24,378 nucleotides of DNA, from positions 1 through 24,378 of the forward strand of contig CALZOH010000015.1 in assembly GCA_945827465.1 (NCBI GenBank), in the 5' to 3' direction. Both the position numbers and the translations under genes were made by a program. This stretch comes from an uncultured Prevotellaceae bacterium (GTDB lineage: Bacteria; Bacteroidota; Bacteroidia; Bacteroidales; Bacteroidaceae). Under the pieces are notes generated by a model. That model was not told where the DNA came from. It saw only the letters and a program-made list of their open reading frames with translations, and ran no database searches. The stretch's first letter is position 1; every line of letters begins with the position of its first letter. Positions 14,577 through 21,423 of the stretch are shown piece by piece.

Positions 14577-15800
14577 ATGAAAGAATATCATCATATTACA
14601 CTCTCTAACGGGATTCGGATTATTCATGAACCTTGTCCTACTGACGTAGTTTATTGTGGACTGATTGTGAATGCCGGAACGCGCGACGAATTACCCGAAG
14701 ATTCGGGTATGGCCCACTTTTGTGAGCACACAACTTTCAAGGGGACAACGCGCCGTAGGGCTTGTCATGTGAGAAATTGTTTGGAACGGGTGGGGGGAGA
14801 TCTAAATGCCTATACCAACAAGGAAGAAACGGTGTTTTATGCCATGGTTCATCGCGAAGATTTCAAACGCGCCATGGATTTATTAACCGATATCGTATTT
14901 CATAGCATTTATCCGCAGCATGAATTGGAAAAAGAAGTCGAAGTTATCATCGATGAAATCGACTGTTATCGGGATTCTCCTGCAGAATTAATATACGACG
15001 AGTTCGAAGAAATGCTTTTCAGAGGGCATGGACTTGGACGGAACATTTTGGGCAAAGCCGAACGGTTGCGGCAATATGGAACAGAAGACGCTTTAAGGTT
15101 TACACGGCGGTACTATTGTCCGTCGAATGTGACGGTATTCGTCTATGGCAATGTTTCGTTTGATGTCATCGTGCGTACAGTCGATCGTTTAACTCAAAAT
15201 TTGCCTGAAGGGGATGCTCATCAGGAAATTCAACCTCTGCCAATGTATGTGCCGGAAGTACGCGAACAATATCGCGACACTCATCAGGCCCATGTACTCA
15301 TCGGAAATCGTGGTTATAGCGCTTCACATCCCAAGCGGACGGCCCTGTTTTTGCTAAATAACATTTTAGGAGGTCCGGGAATGAACTCCTTATTAAATGT
15401 TAGTCTGAGAGAAAAGAATGGATTGGTATATATGGTGGAAAGTTCCGCTTTTAGCTATACCGATTCAGGAGTGTGGAGCGTGTACTTCGGCTGTGAGGAG
15501 GGGCATGTTGATCGTTGTCGTAAATTGGTGTTGAAGTTGCTGAATCAATTGAAGGAAAAACGGTTTTCTCCGATGCAGTTACAAGCCGCTCAAAAGCAAC
15601 TGATCGGCCAAATATTGATTGCGGGCGACAATTTTGAAAGTTATGCTTTAGCCTTGGGCAAAACTTATGCTCATCAGGGAAAACATAGGGATGTCAACCA
15701 AATCATCAGCAATATACGTGAAGTTACTGCCGATGACTTGAGGGACGTGGCTCAAGATTTGTTTGACGAAGCTTCTCTGACTACCTTAATATATAAATAA
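14577..15800 (+). CDS. M16 family zinc metallopeptidase (single-domain-pair M16B type)
   Basis: A 407-aa insulinase-like peptidase starting MKEYHHITLSNGIRIIHEP. The inverted zinc motif HxxEH is at residues 47-51 (HFCEH), with the downstream third ligand in the EKEVEVIIDEI helix. The second half (GGPGMNSLLNVSLREKNGLVYMVES) carries the conserved R/Y pair of the substrate cradle. At about 400 aa it matches bacterial M16B proteins that work as dimers on peptides. No signal peptide is seen, so it is probably cytoplasmic. The frame is open upstream to 14448, but that would overlap RidA; the ATG at 14577 fits the domain boundary and the promoter. Confidence 0.9.
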   Translation: MKEYHHITLSNGIRIIHEPCPTDVVYCGLIVNAGTRDELPEDSGMAHFCEHTTFKGTTRRRACHVRNCLERVGGDLNAYTNKEETVFYAMVHREDFKRAMDLLTDIVFHSIYPQHELEKEVEVIIDEIDCYRDSPAELIYDEFEEMLFRGHGLGRNILGKAERLRQYGTEDALRFTRRYYCPSNVTVFVYGNVSFDVIVRTVDRLTQNLPEGDAHQEIQPLPMYVPEVREQYRDTHQAHVLIGNRGYSASHPKRTALFLLNNILGGPGMNSLLNVSLREKNGLVYMVESSAFSYTDSGVWSVYFGCEEGHVDRCRKLVLKLLNQLKEKRFSPMQLQAAQKQLIGQILIAGDNFESYALALGKTYAHQGKHRDVNQIISNIREVTADDLRDVAQDLFDEASLTTLIYK

Positions 15801-15804
15801 GGGG

Positions 15805-15829
15805 TATCGGTTGACGTTTAAAACCGATA
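15805..15829. terminator. Shared hairpin at convergent gene ends
   Basis: TATCGGTT (15805-15812) pairs perfectly with AACCGATA (15822-15829). It follows the M16 stop by a few bases, and its right arm lies inside the last codons of the convergent outer-membrane protein gene (stop at 15818). On the minus strand, the sequence after it (CCCCTTATTTATATA) is T/A-rich. Confidence 0.55.
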
Positions 15830-16480
15830 TGAGAGGGTAATAATGGCTGAAACGTTTTTACCTCCTTCGCGCTTCACGTTGGTAAGACCGAAATCACACG
15901 AAAAGCCGGCTTCAATACTTTCGGTGAAACGGTAGCTGATGCCCGCAGTAATACCTGCGTCGAAGCGATGAACATTCTCTTGGCTGAAAGTGGAATGACT
16001 GTGATAGAATCTATCGGCTCCCGATTGCTCGGTATCTCCGCTTGTTTTGCTGTTTCCACCTATTCCGTATGCTGCATAAGGACCGGCGCTGAAGGTCATG
16101 ATGTGTTCAGAGGGAAGTGTGAGATGATAATGAACAAGTATCGGTATCTCCAAATAGTTGGTGTTGCTGGTGACATTCATGACACCGGTGATTAGGTTTC
16201 CGTTGTCATCATACACTAAATTCCCATCTTCATCATACATGGGAACTTCTTTGTTCTTGTCTTTCCAACCCTTGGCATAGAAATAGGCGGCGGGTTCAAT
16301 CGACCAGGATTGAGGCAGACGGATGTCATAACCCATACCGATGCAAAAAGCACCAATATTGCGTGTGGAGCCTCCGTAATGAGAAGATAGACCGCCACCA
16401 ATGTGAAAAATTAAGTTGTCGGCTTGCAAGTAGGTGGCTATGCAGAAGCATAAGAGGATGGTCAATAGAAACTTTTTCAT
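15818..16480 (-). CDS. Outer-membrane beta-barrel protein (OMP_b-brl type)
   Basis: A 220-aa protein with a signal peptide (MKKFLLTILLCFCIATYLQA) and a C-terminal SYRF, whose terminal Phe is the barrel-assembly signal. Amphipathic strands are visible: FHIGGGLSSHYGG, IGAFCIGMGYDIRL, WSIEPAAYFYAKGW, NTNYLEIPILVHYHL, IMTFSAGPYAAYGIGG, VHRFDAGITAGISYRF, IEAGFSCDFGLTNV, SAIITLSYRF. This matches the small 8-stranded PF13568-like barrels of Bacteroidetes. A loop with YDEDGNLVYDDNGNLITG contains two similar DGNL-type repeats. The function is unknown. It follows the helicase gene by 10 nt. Confidence 0.87.
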   Translation of the reverse strand: MKKFLLTILLCFCIATYLQADNLIFHIGGGLSSHYGGSTRNIGAFCIGMGYDIRLPQSWSIEPAAYFYAKGWKDKNKEVPMYDEDGNLVYDDNGNLITGVMNVTSNTNYLEIPILVHYHLTLPSEHIMTFSAGPYAAYGIGGNSKTSGDTEQSGADRFYHSHSTFSQENVHRFDAGITAGISYRFTESIEAGFSCDFGLTNVKREGGKNVSAIITLSYRF

Positions 16481-16490
16481 GATGCGGGTA

Positions 16491-18338
16491 TTATTTTCTG
16501 GATTTCTTTTTGGGTTTTACCCATCCTTCTTCTGTGAAGTCGGGCTTTTCTCCTCGTAGTTGAAAGTTGTCGTTGCTATGATCGAAGAATTTCATCCAAT
16601 CTTCTTTCCCTTTTTTGCGCGACTTCTTTGGTGATTCTGTTTTTGCGCTTTCTTTTTTGGCAACAGCCTTCCTGCTTTTCCCTTTCTCTCGGTTTTTTCG
16701 CTCTTTTTTGCCGGTTTCATCGGTGCGCTCAATCACAATTCGTTTGCCGTTTCGGTCTTTGGCCTTCTTTAAAGCCGCCTCTACAATGTCAGCGTCCTTT
16801 TCAGGAACTTCAAAGAAAGAGAAATTCATCTTTAAGTCGATTTTACCGATCTCAACGGGCTCAAACGTGTAGCGGTTGATGAGTCCGATGATTTCCTTGG
16901 CATAGAAATGGTCTCGCTTGCCTGCACCAAAAAAGAAACGTACGTATCCTTCTTCGGCCTGTGTGTCGTGTCCACCTTTCTTGCGAGAAGATTTGGTTTC
17001 GCGATGAGATGTTTTGGGTTCTTCTATCTCAGGTGCATTGGCATAATAGTTTAAGAAGCGGTCAAATTCCAAACTAACCATACGTTTGATGATGTCTTCC
17101 TTATCAAGCCAATCTAAACGACGAAATACTTCCGGCAGGAAAGGTGCAATTTGCTCTTCGTCGACTTGTGCACGCTCTAATTGGTCAACAATTTTATAGA
17201 GTTGCTTCGTGCATATTTCGGTGGGGGTGGGAAGTGCCTTTTGTACAAAACTCTTTCCGATGGTTTTCTCGATGGCTCTGATCTTGTTTCTTTCCATCAA
17301 GTGAACGATGCAGATGCTGGTACCCTTCTTACCGGCTCTTCCAGTGCGTCCGCTACGGTGAGTATAGTTTTCAACGTCATCAGGTAAACCATAGTTGATG
17401 ACGTGAGTGAGGTCATCTACGTCGAGGCCACGGGCTGCTACATCGGTAGCGACCAATAACTGGATGTGATGCTGACGAAATCGTTGCATCGTGAGGTCGC
17501 GTTGGGCTTGTGAAAGGTCTCCGTGGAGTGATTCAGCGTTGTAACCATCCTGAATAAGTTTGTCTGCAATCTCTTGAGTCTCTAATCGGGTGCGGCAAAA
17601 GATGATGGCATAGATGCGAGGATAATAATCAACAACGCGTTTTAGGGCAAGATATTTGTCCTTGGCGTGAACCAAGTAGTATTCATGATTAACATGTTCT
17701 GCACCTTCGTTACGTGAGCCAATGACTATTTCTTTTGCGTGATGAAGATAATGCTGGGCAATTTTGGAGATCTCTTGGCTCATGGTAGCAGAGAACAGAA
17801 GCGTGTTGCGGTTTTGGGGAACACCTTCCAAAATGGTATCAATGCTTTCGGAGAATCCCATATTAAGCATTTCATCGGCTTCGTCAAGCACGACATTTTC
17901 GACATTGTTCAAATGGGCTACGCCACGCTCCATTAAGTCGATAAGTCGGCCCGGAGTTGCTATGATGATGTGTGCTCCTCTGCGTAGTGCTCTGATTTGG
18001 CTTTCGATGTTTGCTCCGCCATACACAGGAACTACTGCAAGGTTATCGATGTATTTGGAGAAGTCTTTCATATCTCCTGCTATTTGCAAACAAAGTTCAC
18101 GAGTGGGACATATTACGATAGCTTGTACGTCATTTCGTGAAGTGTCGATTTTTTGAAGCAAAGGAATACCGTAAGCAGCGGTTTTTCCTGTACCGGTTTG
18201 TGCCAAGGCAATGACGTCGTTGCCGGTTCCTAACAAATAGGGAATGACGGCTTCTTGTACCGGCATGGGGGCTACGAATCCTAATTCATCAATAGCGCGA
18301 AGAATGGACTCCGCAACTCCTAATTCTTTAAATGTCAT
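16491..18338 (-). CDS. DEAD-box RNA helicase with DbpA-type RNA-binding domain (DeaD/CsdA-like)
   Basis: A 615-aa ATP-dependent RNA helicase. In order: Q motif with Q28, Walker A AQTGTGKT (46-53), PTREL, TPGR, DEAD (in VVLDEADEMLNMGF), SAT (LLFSATMS), then the second RecA domain with IIFCRTR, DVAARGLDV and HRSGRTGRAG. A DbpA/CsdA-like RRM lies at about 460-530 (GYVRFFFGAGKRDHFYAKEI...), followed by a very basic tail rich in KK, SRK and KKKSRK. Such enzymes remodel RNA in ribosome assembly, cold response and mRNA decay. It has a strong promoter at 18361-18392 and is followed at 10 nt by the outer-membrane barrel gene. Confidence 0.94.
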   Translation of the reverse strand: MTFKELGVAESILRAIDELGFVAPMPVQEAVIPYLLGTGNDVIALAQTGTGKTAAYGIPLLQKIDTSRNDVQAIVICPTRELCLQIAGDMKDFSKYIDNLAVVPVYGGANIESQIRALRRGAHIIIATPGRLIDLMERGVAHLNNVENVVLDEADEMLNMGFSESIDTILEGVPQNRNTLLFSATMSQEISKIAQHYLHHAKEIVIGSRNEGAEHVNHEYYLVHAKDKYLALKRVVDYYPRIYAIIFCRTRLETQEIADKLIQDGYNAESLHGDLSQAQRDLTMQRFRQHHIQLLVATDVAARGLDVDDLTHVINYGLPDDVENYTHRSGRTGRAGKKGTSICIVHLMERNKIRAIEKTIGKSFVQKALPTPTEICTKQLYKIVDQLERAQVDEEQIAPFLPEVFRRLDWLDKEDIIKRMVSLEFDRFLNYYANAPEIEEPKTSHRETKSSRKKGGHDTQAEEGYVRFFFGAGKRDHFYAKEIIGLINRYTFEPVEIGKIDLKMNFSFFEVPEKDADIVEAALKKAKDRNGKRIVIERTDETGKKERKNREKGKSRKAVAKKESAKTESPKKSRKKGKEDWMKFFDHSNDNFQLRGEKPDFTEEGWVKPKKKSRK

Positions 18339-18360
18339 TATGGGGAATTTTAATATTGCG

Positions 18361-18392
18361 CAAAGTTAAGCAGAATAATTTATGCTGCCAAA
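18361..18392 (-). promoter_or_regulatory. Bacteroidetes-type promoter of the DEAD-box helicase gene
   Basis: On the minus strand, TTTG (18392-18389) and TAACTTTG (18368-18361) are separated by 20 nt, an ideal -33/-7 pair. The ATG at 18338 is 22 nt downstream of the -7 element. Confidence 0.78.
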
Positions 18393-18513
18393 CTTTTAGA
18401 ATTGCATCAACTTGTTGAGATAACGCGGTGCATTTTTTGCCGAGAGGGTTATTCATTTCTGTAGAAGGGCTATAAAATGAAGTTGTCCTGTTCAGCATAT
18501 CAAAAATAATGTC

Positions 18514-18521
18514 TAACTTTG
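18514..18521 (+). promoter_or_regulatory. Probable -7 element of the LRR protein gene
   Basis: TAACTTTG fits TAnnTTTG and lies 69 nt upstream of the ATG at 18591; no TTTG is at the -33 distance. The rest of the 18393-18590 gap shows nothing that I recognise. Confidence 0.5.
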
Positions 18522-18590
18522 CTTCGTTCACGCCTAATTGACGGTAGGGACAAATGAATCATAGAATTAATGAAGAAAAACCTATAGATT

Positions 18591-19712
18591 ATGAGAAAAC
18601 TATTACTCTTTTTAGGATTGTGCTGTGGCATTGCTACGGCATCACAGGCGGCTTTTGAAGATACCAACTTCAGCAAATACAGGTATACTGTGTTCCATGC
18701 TCGCTATTATCAGTCGTCCAACTATTTTTATGTAGCTCCGTTGGTGTATACAGTGACGGGAGAAGGCGTTGTTTCTGTTGCTGGTGCTGATTTAAATGTG
18801 GCAGAGATTGATGTGCCTGAAACGGTAAGTTATGATGGTGCTGAATATCGTGTAACCGGTATTCACGGATATGCGTTTCAGTGGTGCAAGGATTTGGTGA
18901 GACTTTCTCTTCCCAAGTCGGTGGAATACATCTATACATCAACAACACAGGAAAAGACGGTTTATCATTCCGGACCTTTCTTGGGTTGTAAGCAATTAAA
19001 GACGATTGAGTGTAAGGCGATGAAGGCTCCTGCATTCTGGAATAGTGATGCCAAAGGACGTAATCTTTTCCGTGATTTGGTCGAAGGTGTAGAGATTTCT
19101 ACTCCTGCAGGAAGTGATTATACGTCTTGGGCTCCTTATGTGAACGGTTTGCAACTCCATGCCAAGGCCAATGCTGCCGGCTGGGCCGGTTTTTATCTGA
19201 ATAAAGACGTTAAGTTGGCGAGCGCAGGTGTCGCTGCTTCTATATTGAAAGCTGATGGTGGCACTGAAACTATTGACGGACAAATTCCTGCCGGTACACC
19301 CGTATTGCTTAAAGCTCAAGCGAATGCTGACATTGTGCTAATCACCGTTCCGGCAGATGTTGAGAATGCTCCAAATGTTGAAGCCAATGTGTTGGCTGGA
19401 ACCCTCACCGATATTACCGCTCAGAAAAATGGCGAATGGTATGTTTTAAGCGCTGCTCAACCTGCTACCAACTTGTTTGAACCTGTAGCAGCCGGTGACG
19501 TAATAAAGAAGAATACGGTGTATTTGCCGCAAGTTGCATTGTCACAAAACGCTGTGAAGGCTTTGGCTAAATCATATCAGCCAACTGGCGTAGGAAGTGT
19601 AAAACAAACGACTGATAAGGACGATGTTTATTATGATTTGAGTGGTCGTAAGGTGAAATCTGCTTCCAAAGGTATTTATATCCAAAAAGGCAAGAAAACA
19701 TATCGTCAATAA
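18591..19712 (+). CDS. Secreted BspA-like leucine-rich-repeat protein with GIYI-type C-terminus
   Basis: A 373-aa protein. It has a signal peptide (MRKLLLFLGLCCGIATASQA) and a short LRR_5/BspA-like region (about 55-165: AEIDVPETVSYDGAEYRVTG, IHGYAFQWCKDLVRLSLPKS, FLGCKQLKTIECKA). A middle region (about 195-330) resembles modules of Prevotella surface proteins: AGWAGFYLNKDVKLA, IPAGTPVLLKA, and a late NTVYLPQVAL. The C-terminus YYDLSGRKVKSASKGIYIQK-GKKTYRQ resembles the type IX-secretion-related C-terminal domain or its Prevotella variant. Probably exported and surface-attached; the ligand is unknown. Only two or three LRRs remain, far fewer than in BspA itself. Confidence 0.82.
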   Translation: MRKLLLFLGLCCGIATASQAAFEDTNFSKYRYTVFHARYYQSSNYFYVAPLVYTVTGEGVVSVAGADLNVAEIDVPETVSYDGAEYRVTGIHGYAFQWCKDLVRLSLPKSVEYIYTSTTQEKTVYHSGPFLGCKQLKTIECKAMKAPAFWNSDAKGRNLFRDLVEGVEISTPAGSDYTSWAPYVNGLQLHAKANAAGWAGFYLNKDVKLASAGVAASILKADGGTETIDGQIPAGTPVLLKAQANADIVLITVPADVENAPNVEANVLAGTLTDITAQKNGEWYVLSAAQPATNLFEPVAAGDVIKKNTVYLPQVALSQNAVKALAKSYQPTGVGSVKQTTDKDDVYYDLSGRKVKSASKGIYIQKGKKTYRQ

Positions 19713-19742
19713 TACGATTCTCTGAATTATAAATCCTAATAT

Positions 19743-19785
19743 CAATCAAGGGCTGTATCATGAAAGATGATGCAGCCCTTGATTG
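19743..19785. terminator. Strong hairpin terminator after the LRR gene
   Basis: 18-nt arms CAATCAAGGGCTGTATCA (19743-19760) and TGATGCAGCCCTTGATTG (19768-19785) pair throughout, with one T-G wobble and a 7-nt loop. It is 30 nt past the LRR stop. No U-run follows on the plus strand, because the inverted-repeat element begins at the very next base (19786). Confidence 0.75.
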
Positions 19786-19951
19786 AACCCAAATCGGTCA
19801 TTAGACTATTATGCGCAAACAAACTTTCTTTTTGTCATCTGCCTTTCCGTTTTTCGGTTGCAATGGAACCCCATTGCGCCCTCAAAACGTAGAGACATCT
19901 GAACAAAAACAAGAGTTGTTATCATCATAATGCTAATGACCGATTTGGGTT
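19786..19951. mobile_element. MITE-like element with perfect 19-bp terminal inverted repeats
   Basis: AACCCAAATCGGTCATTAG at 19786-19804 is repeated as its exact reverse complement at 19933-19951. Inside the ends the symmetry continues imperfectly for about 30 more bases (ATTATG, AACAAACT/AACAACT, TTTTTGT), and a nested hairpin GCAATGG-AACC-CCATTGC sits at 19860-19877. Flanks GATTG and GAATG could be an imperfect target duplication. There is no transposase. A diverged relative lies at 346-441, showing it is a repeat family. It lies between convergent gene ends, so a role as a transcript-end structure is an alternative to MITE. Confidence 0.65.
19811..19930 (+). CDS. Possible 39-aa ORF inside the inverted-repeat element (doubtful)
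   Basis: ATG at 19811 to TAA at 19930, almost exactly filling the space between the terminal repeats. The peptide begins MRKQTFFLSSAFPFFGCN, i.e. basic start, hydrophobic stretch and a Cys at residue 17, superficially like a lipoprotein signal. Against it: the minus strand is also open over 19928-19809; there is no promoter; and the related copy at 346-441 keeps a similar frame (QAFFLSSVIPLFG) but has no ATG and stops early. More likely a by-product of the structured element. Confidence 0.15.
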   Translation: MRKQTFFLSSAFPFFGCNGTPLRPQNVETSEQKQELLSS

Positions 19952-19998
19952 GAATGTGTCGGGATGACAGAAAGGGAGGCTAAAGTTTGCTTGATGGA

Positions 19999-20424
19999 TT
20001 AATGTCCTTTGGCCTTATAAGCCAAGGCATACATTTGCATTTGTTTGAGCATGGATAGCAGACCGTTGCTTCGTGTGGGTGATAGGTGCTCGCGCAATCC
20101 AATACGGTCGATGAAGTAGAGGTCTGCTTCAAGTATCTCATCAGGTGTGTGGCCGTCGAGTACTTTGATAAGCAATGTGACAATTCCTTTAACGATGAGA
20201 GCGTCACTTTCGGCTCGGAAATGCAGGCGGCCTTCTGTGTCGCTTTCACAAACCAGCCACAGGCGGCTTTGGCAGCCGGGAATAAGGTTGGACTCGGTTT
20301 TGTCGCTCTCAGGTAAGGGTTGCTGACCGTTGCCTAAATCAATCAGGACTTGGTAGCGGTCCATCCAATCGTCGAGTTCGCTAAATTCTTCTATGATTTC
20401 GTCTTGTGCTTCGTTAATGGTCAT
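19999..20424 (-). CDS. sufE: SufE family Fe-S cluster sulfur acceptor
   Basis: A 141-aa protein that accepts persulfide sulfur from the SufS cysteine desulfurase and stimulates it. The sulfur-accepting cysteine lies in the conserved IPGCQSRLWL (about residues 48-57); EEFSELDDWMDRYQVLIDLG at the N-terminus and RSNGLLSMLKQM near the end are family-typical. The frame is open to 20520, but the ATG at 20424 gives the standard SufE length and starts 2 nt after the stop of the upstream gene. It is the last gene of a five-gene operon; no other suf gene is in the window. Confidence 0.92.
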   Translation of the reverse strand: MTINEAQDEIIEEFSELDDWMDRYQVLIDLGNGQQPLPESDKTESNLIPGCQSRLWLVCESDTEGRLHFRAESDALIVKGIVTLLIKVLDGHTPDEILEADLYFIDRIGLREHLSPTRSNGLLSMLKQMQMYALAYKAKGH

Positions 20425-20426
20425 AT

Positions 20427-21410
20427 CTATAGGTTGTAAATGAGTTGTAATAATGTTTGTCCTACGGCTTTTAATGTATTTCGGTCGATATTCTCGGGAG
20501 TATCGTTGACGGTATGCCATGTAGGACCGAATCCACTGTTGCCGGTGGGATAGAATGGTACGATGTCAATCATTGGAATCCGGGCTATGCGATTAACCGG
20601 TAGATGGTCATCGGTGATATATCCTCCTCCTTCATTTTTAAAGAAACTTCCGTAACCGGCATCGCGTGCAGCTTGCCATACTTGTTCCATGACGCTGCTG
20701 GCATATTGCATGGAGTAGCCTTCGCGATAGAAATATGCTCCTTGTCCTCCTACCATATCCAATAGGATTCCGAATCGGAAGCCTGTGGCATGAGGATGGG
20801 TTGCCCAATGCTGTGAACCTAAGCACCAGGAGTCACTTCGGTCGTCAATGTCGGTTTCCCATTGTGGTGCTCCGGCATCTTCAGCGTCAAAACAAACCAA
20901 GTCAATGCCAACGATGGGCAGACTGTCATGAAGAATGCGTGCCAGTTCTATCATGACTGCTACTCCGCTGGCGCCATCGTTAGCTCCAAGTATCGGAGTG
21001 TGATGATTTGACTCGAAAGGGTCATTGTCGGCCCATGGGCGGCTGTCCCAATGAGCAGCTATCAGAATACGCTCGGCGGCATCAGGGCGCGACTGGGCGA
21101 TGATATTATATCCTGTCATCTTAACACCGTCATAACGCAGGAAAGTAGCTTCCTGTTTGCTGACCGTGAAGCCATATTCCTGGAATTTATTGATAATATA
21201 TGCTCCGCATTGTTCGTGTGCTTCTGTTTCGAGTACACGTGGGCCGAAAGCGCATTGCCTGGCAATGGATGCGAATGCACTGTCGGCGTTAAATTCGGGT
21301 AATGGAGGGGTTGTTGACATGTTCTCATTCGTGTTGGTTGGAGTCTTGCCTCCACATGCAGTGAGAATCATCAGAAAGGAGATGAATAAGGTGTGATAAA
21401 GAAGTTTCAT
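20427..21410 (-). CDS. M28-family lipoprotein, probable glutaminyl-peptide cyclotransferase
   Basis: A 327-aa protein with lipobox LTAC (Cys19). The fold is M28 alpha/beta: IAAHWDSRPWADND, the zinc ligand Asp in LGANDGASGVA, acidic catalytic/zinc residues in CFDAEDAG, and the C-terminal His in GPTWHTVNDTPENID. The combination HWDSRPWAD, a single-zinc-like arrangement and FGPTWHT resembles the mammalian-type glutaminyl cyclases known in Porphyromonas and Prevotella. These convert N-terminal Gln of exported proteins to pyroglutamate in the periplasm. A plain M28 aminopeptidase is the alternative. Spacing to its neighbours is 2 and 13 nt, so it is in the operon with SufE. Confidence 0.87.
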   Translation of the reverse strand: MKLLYHTLFISFLMILTACGGKTPTNTNENMSTTPPLPEFNADSAFASIARQCAFGPRVLETEAHEQCGAYIINKFQEYGFTVSKQEATFLRYDGVKMTGYNIIAQSRPDAAERILIAAHWDSRPWADNDPFESNHHTPILGANDGASGVAVMIELARILHDSLPIVGIDLVCFDAEDAGAPQWETDIDDRSDSWCLGSQHWATHPHATGFRFGILLDMVGGQGAYFYREGYSMQYASSVMEQVWQAARDAGYGSFFKNEGGGYITDDHLPVNRIARIPMIDIVPFYPTGNSGFGPTWHTVNDTPENIDRNTLKAVGQTLLQLIYNL

Positions 21411-21423
21411 GGATCGTGTTGTA

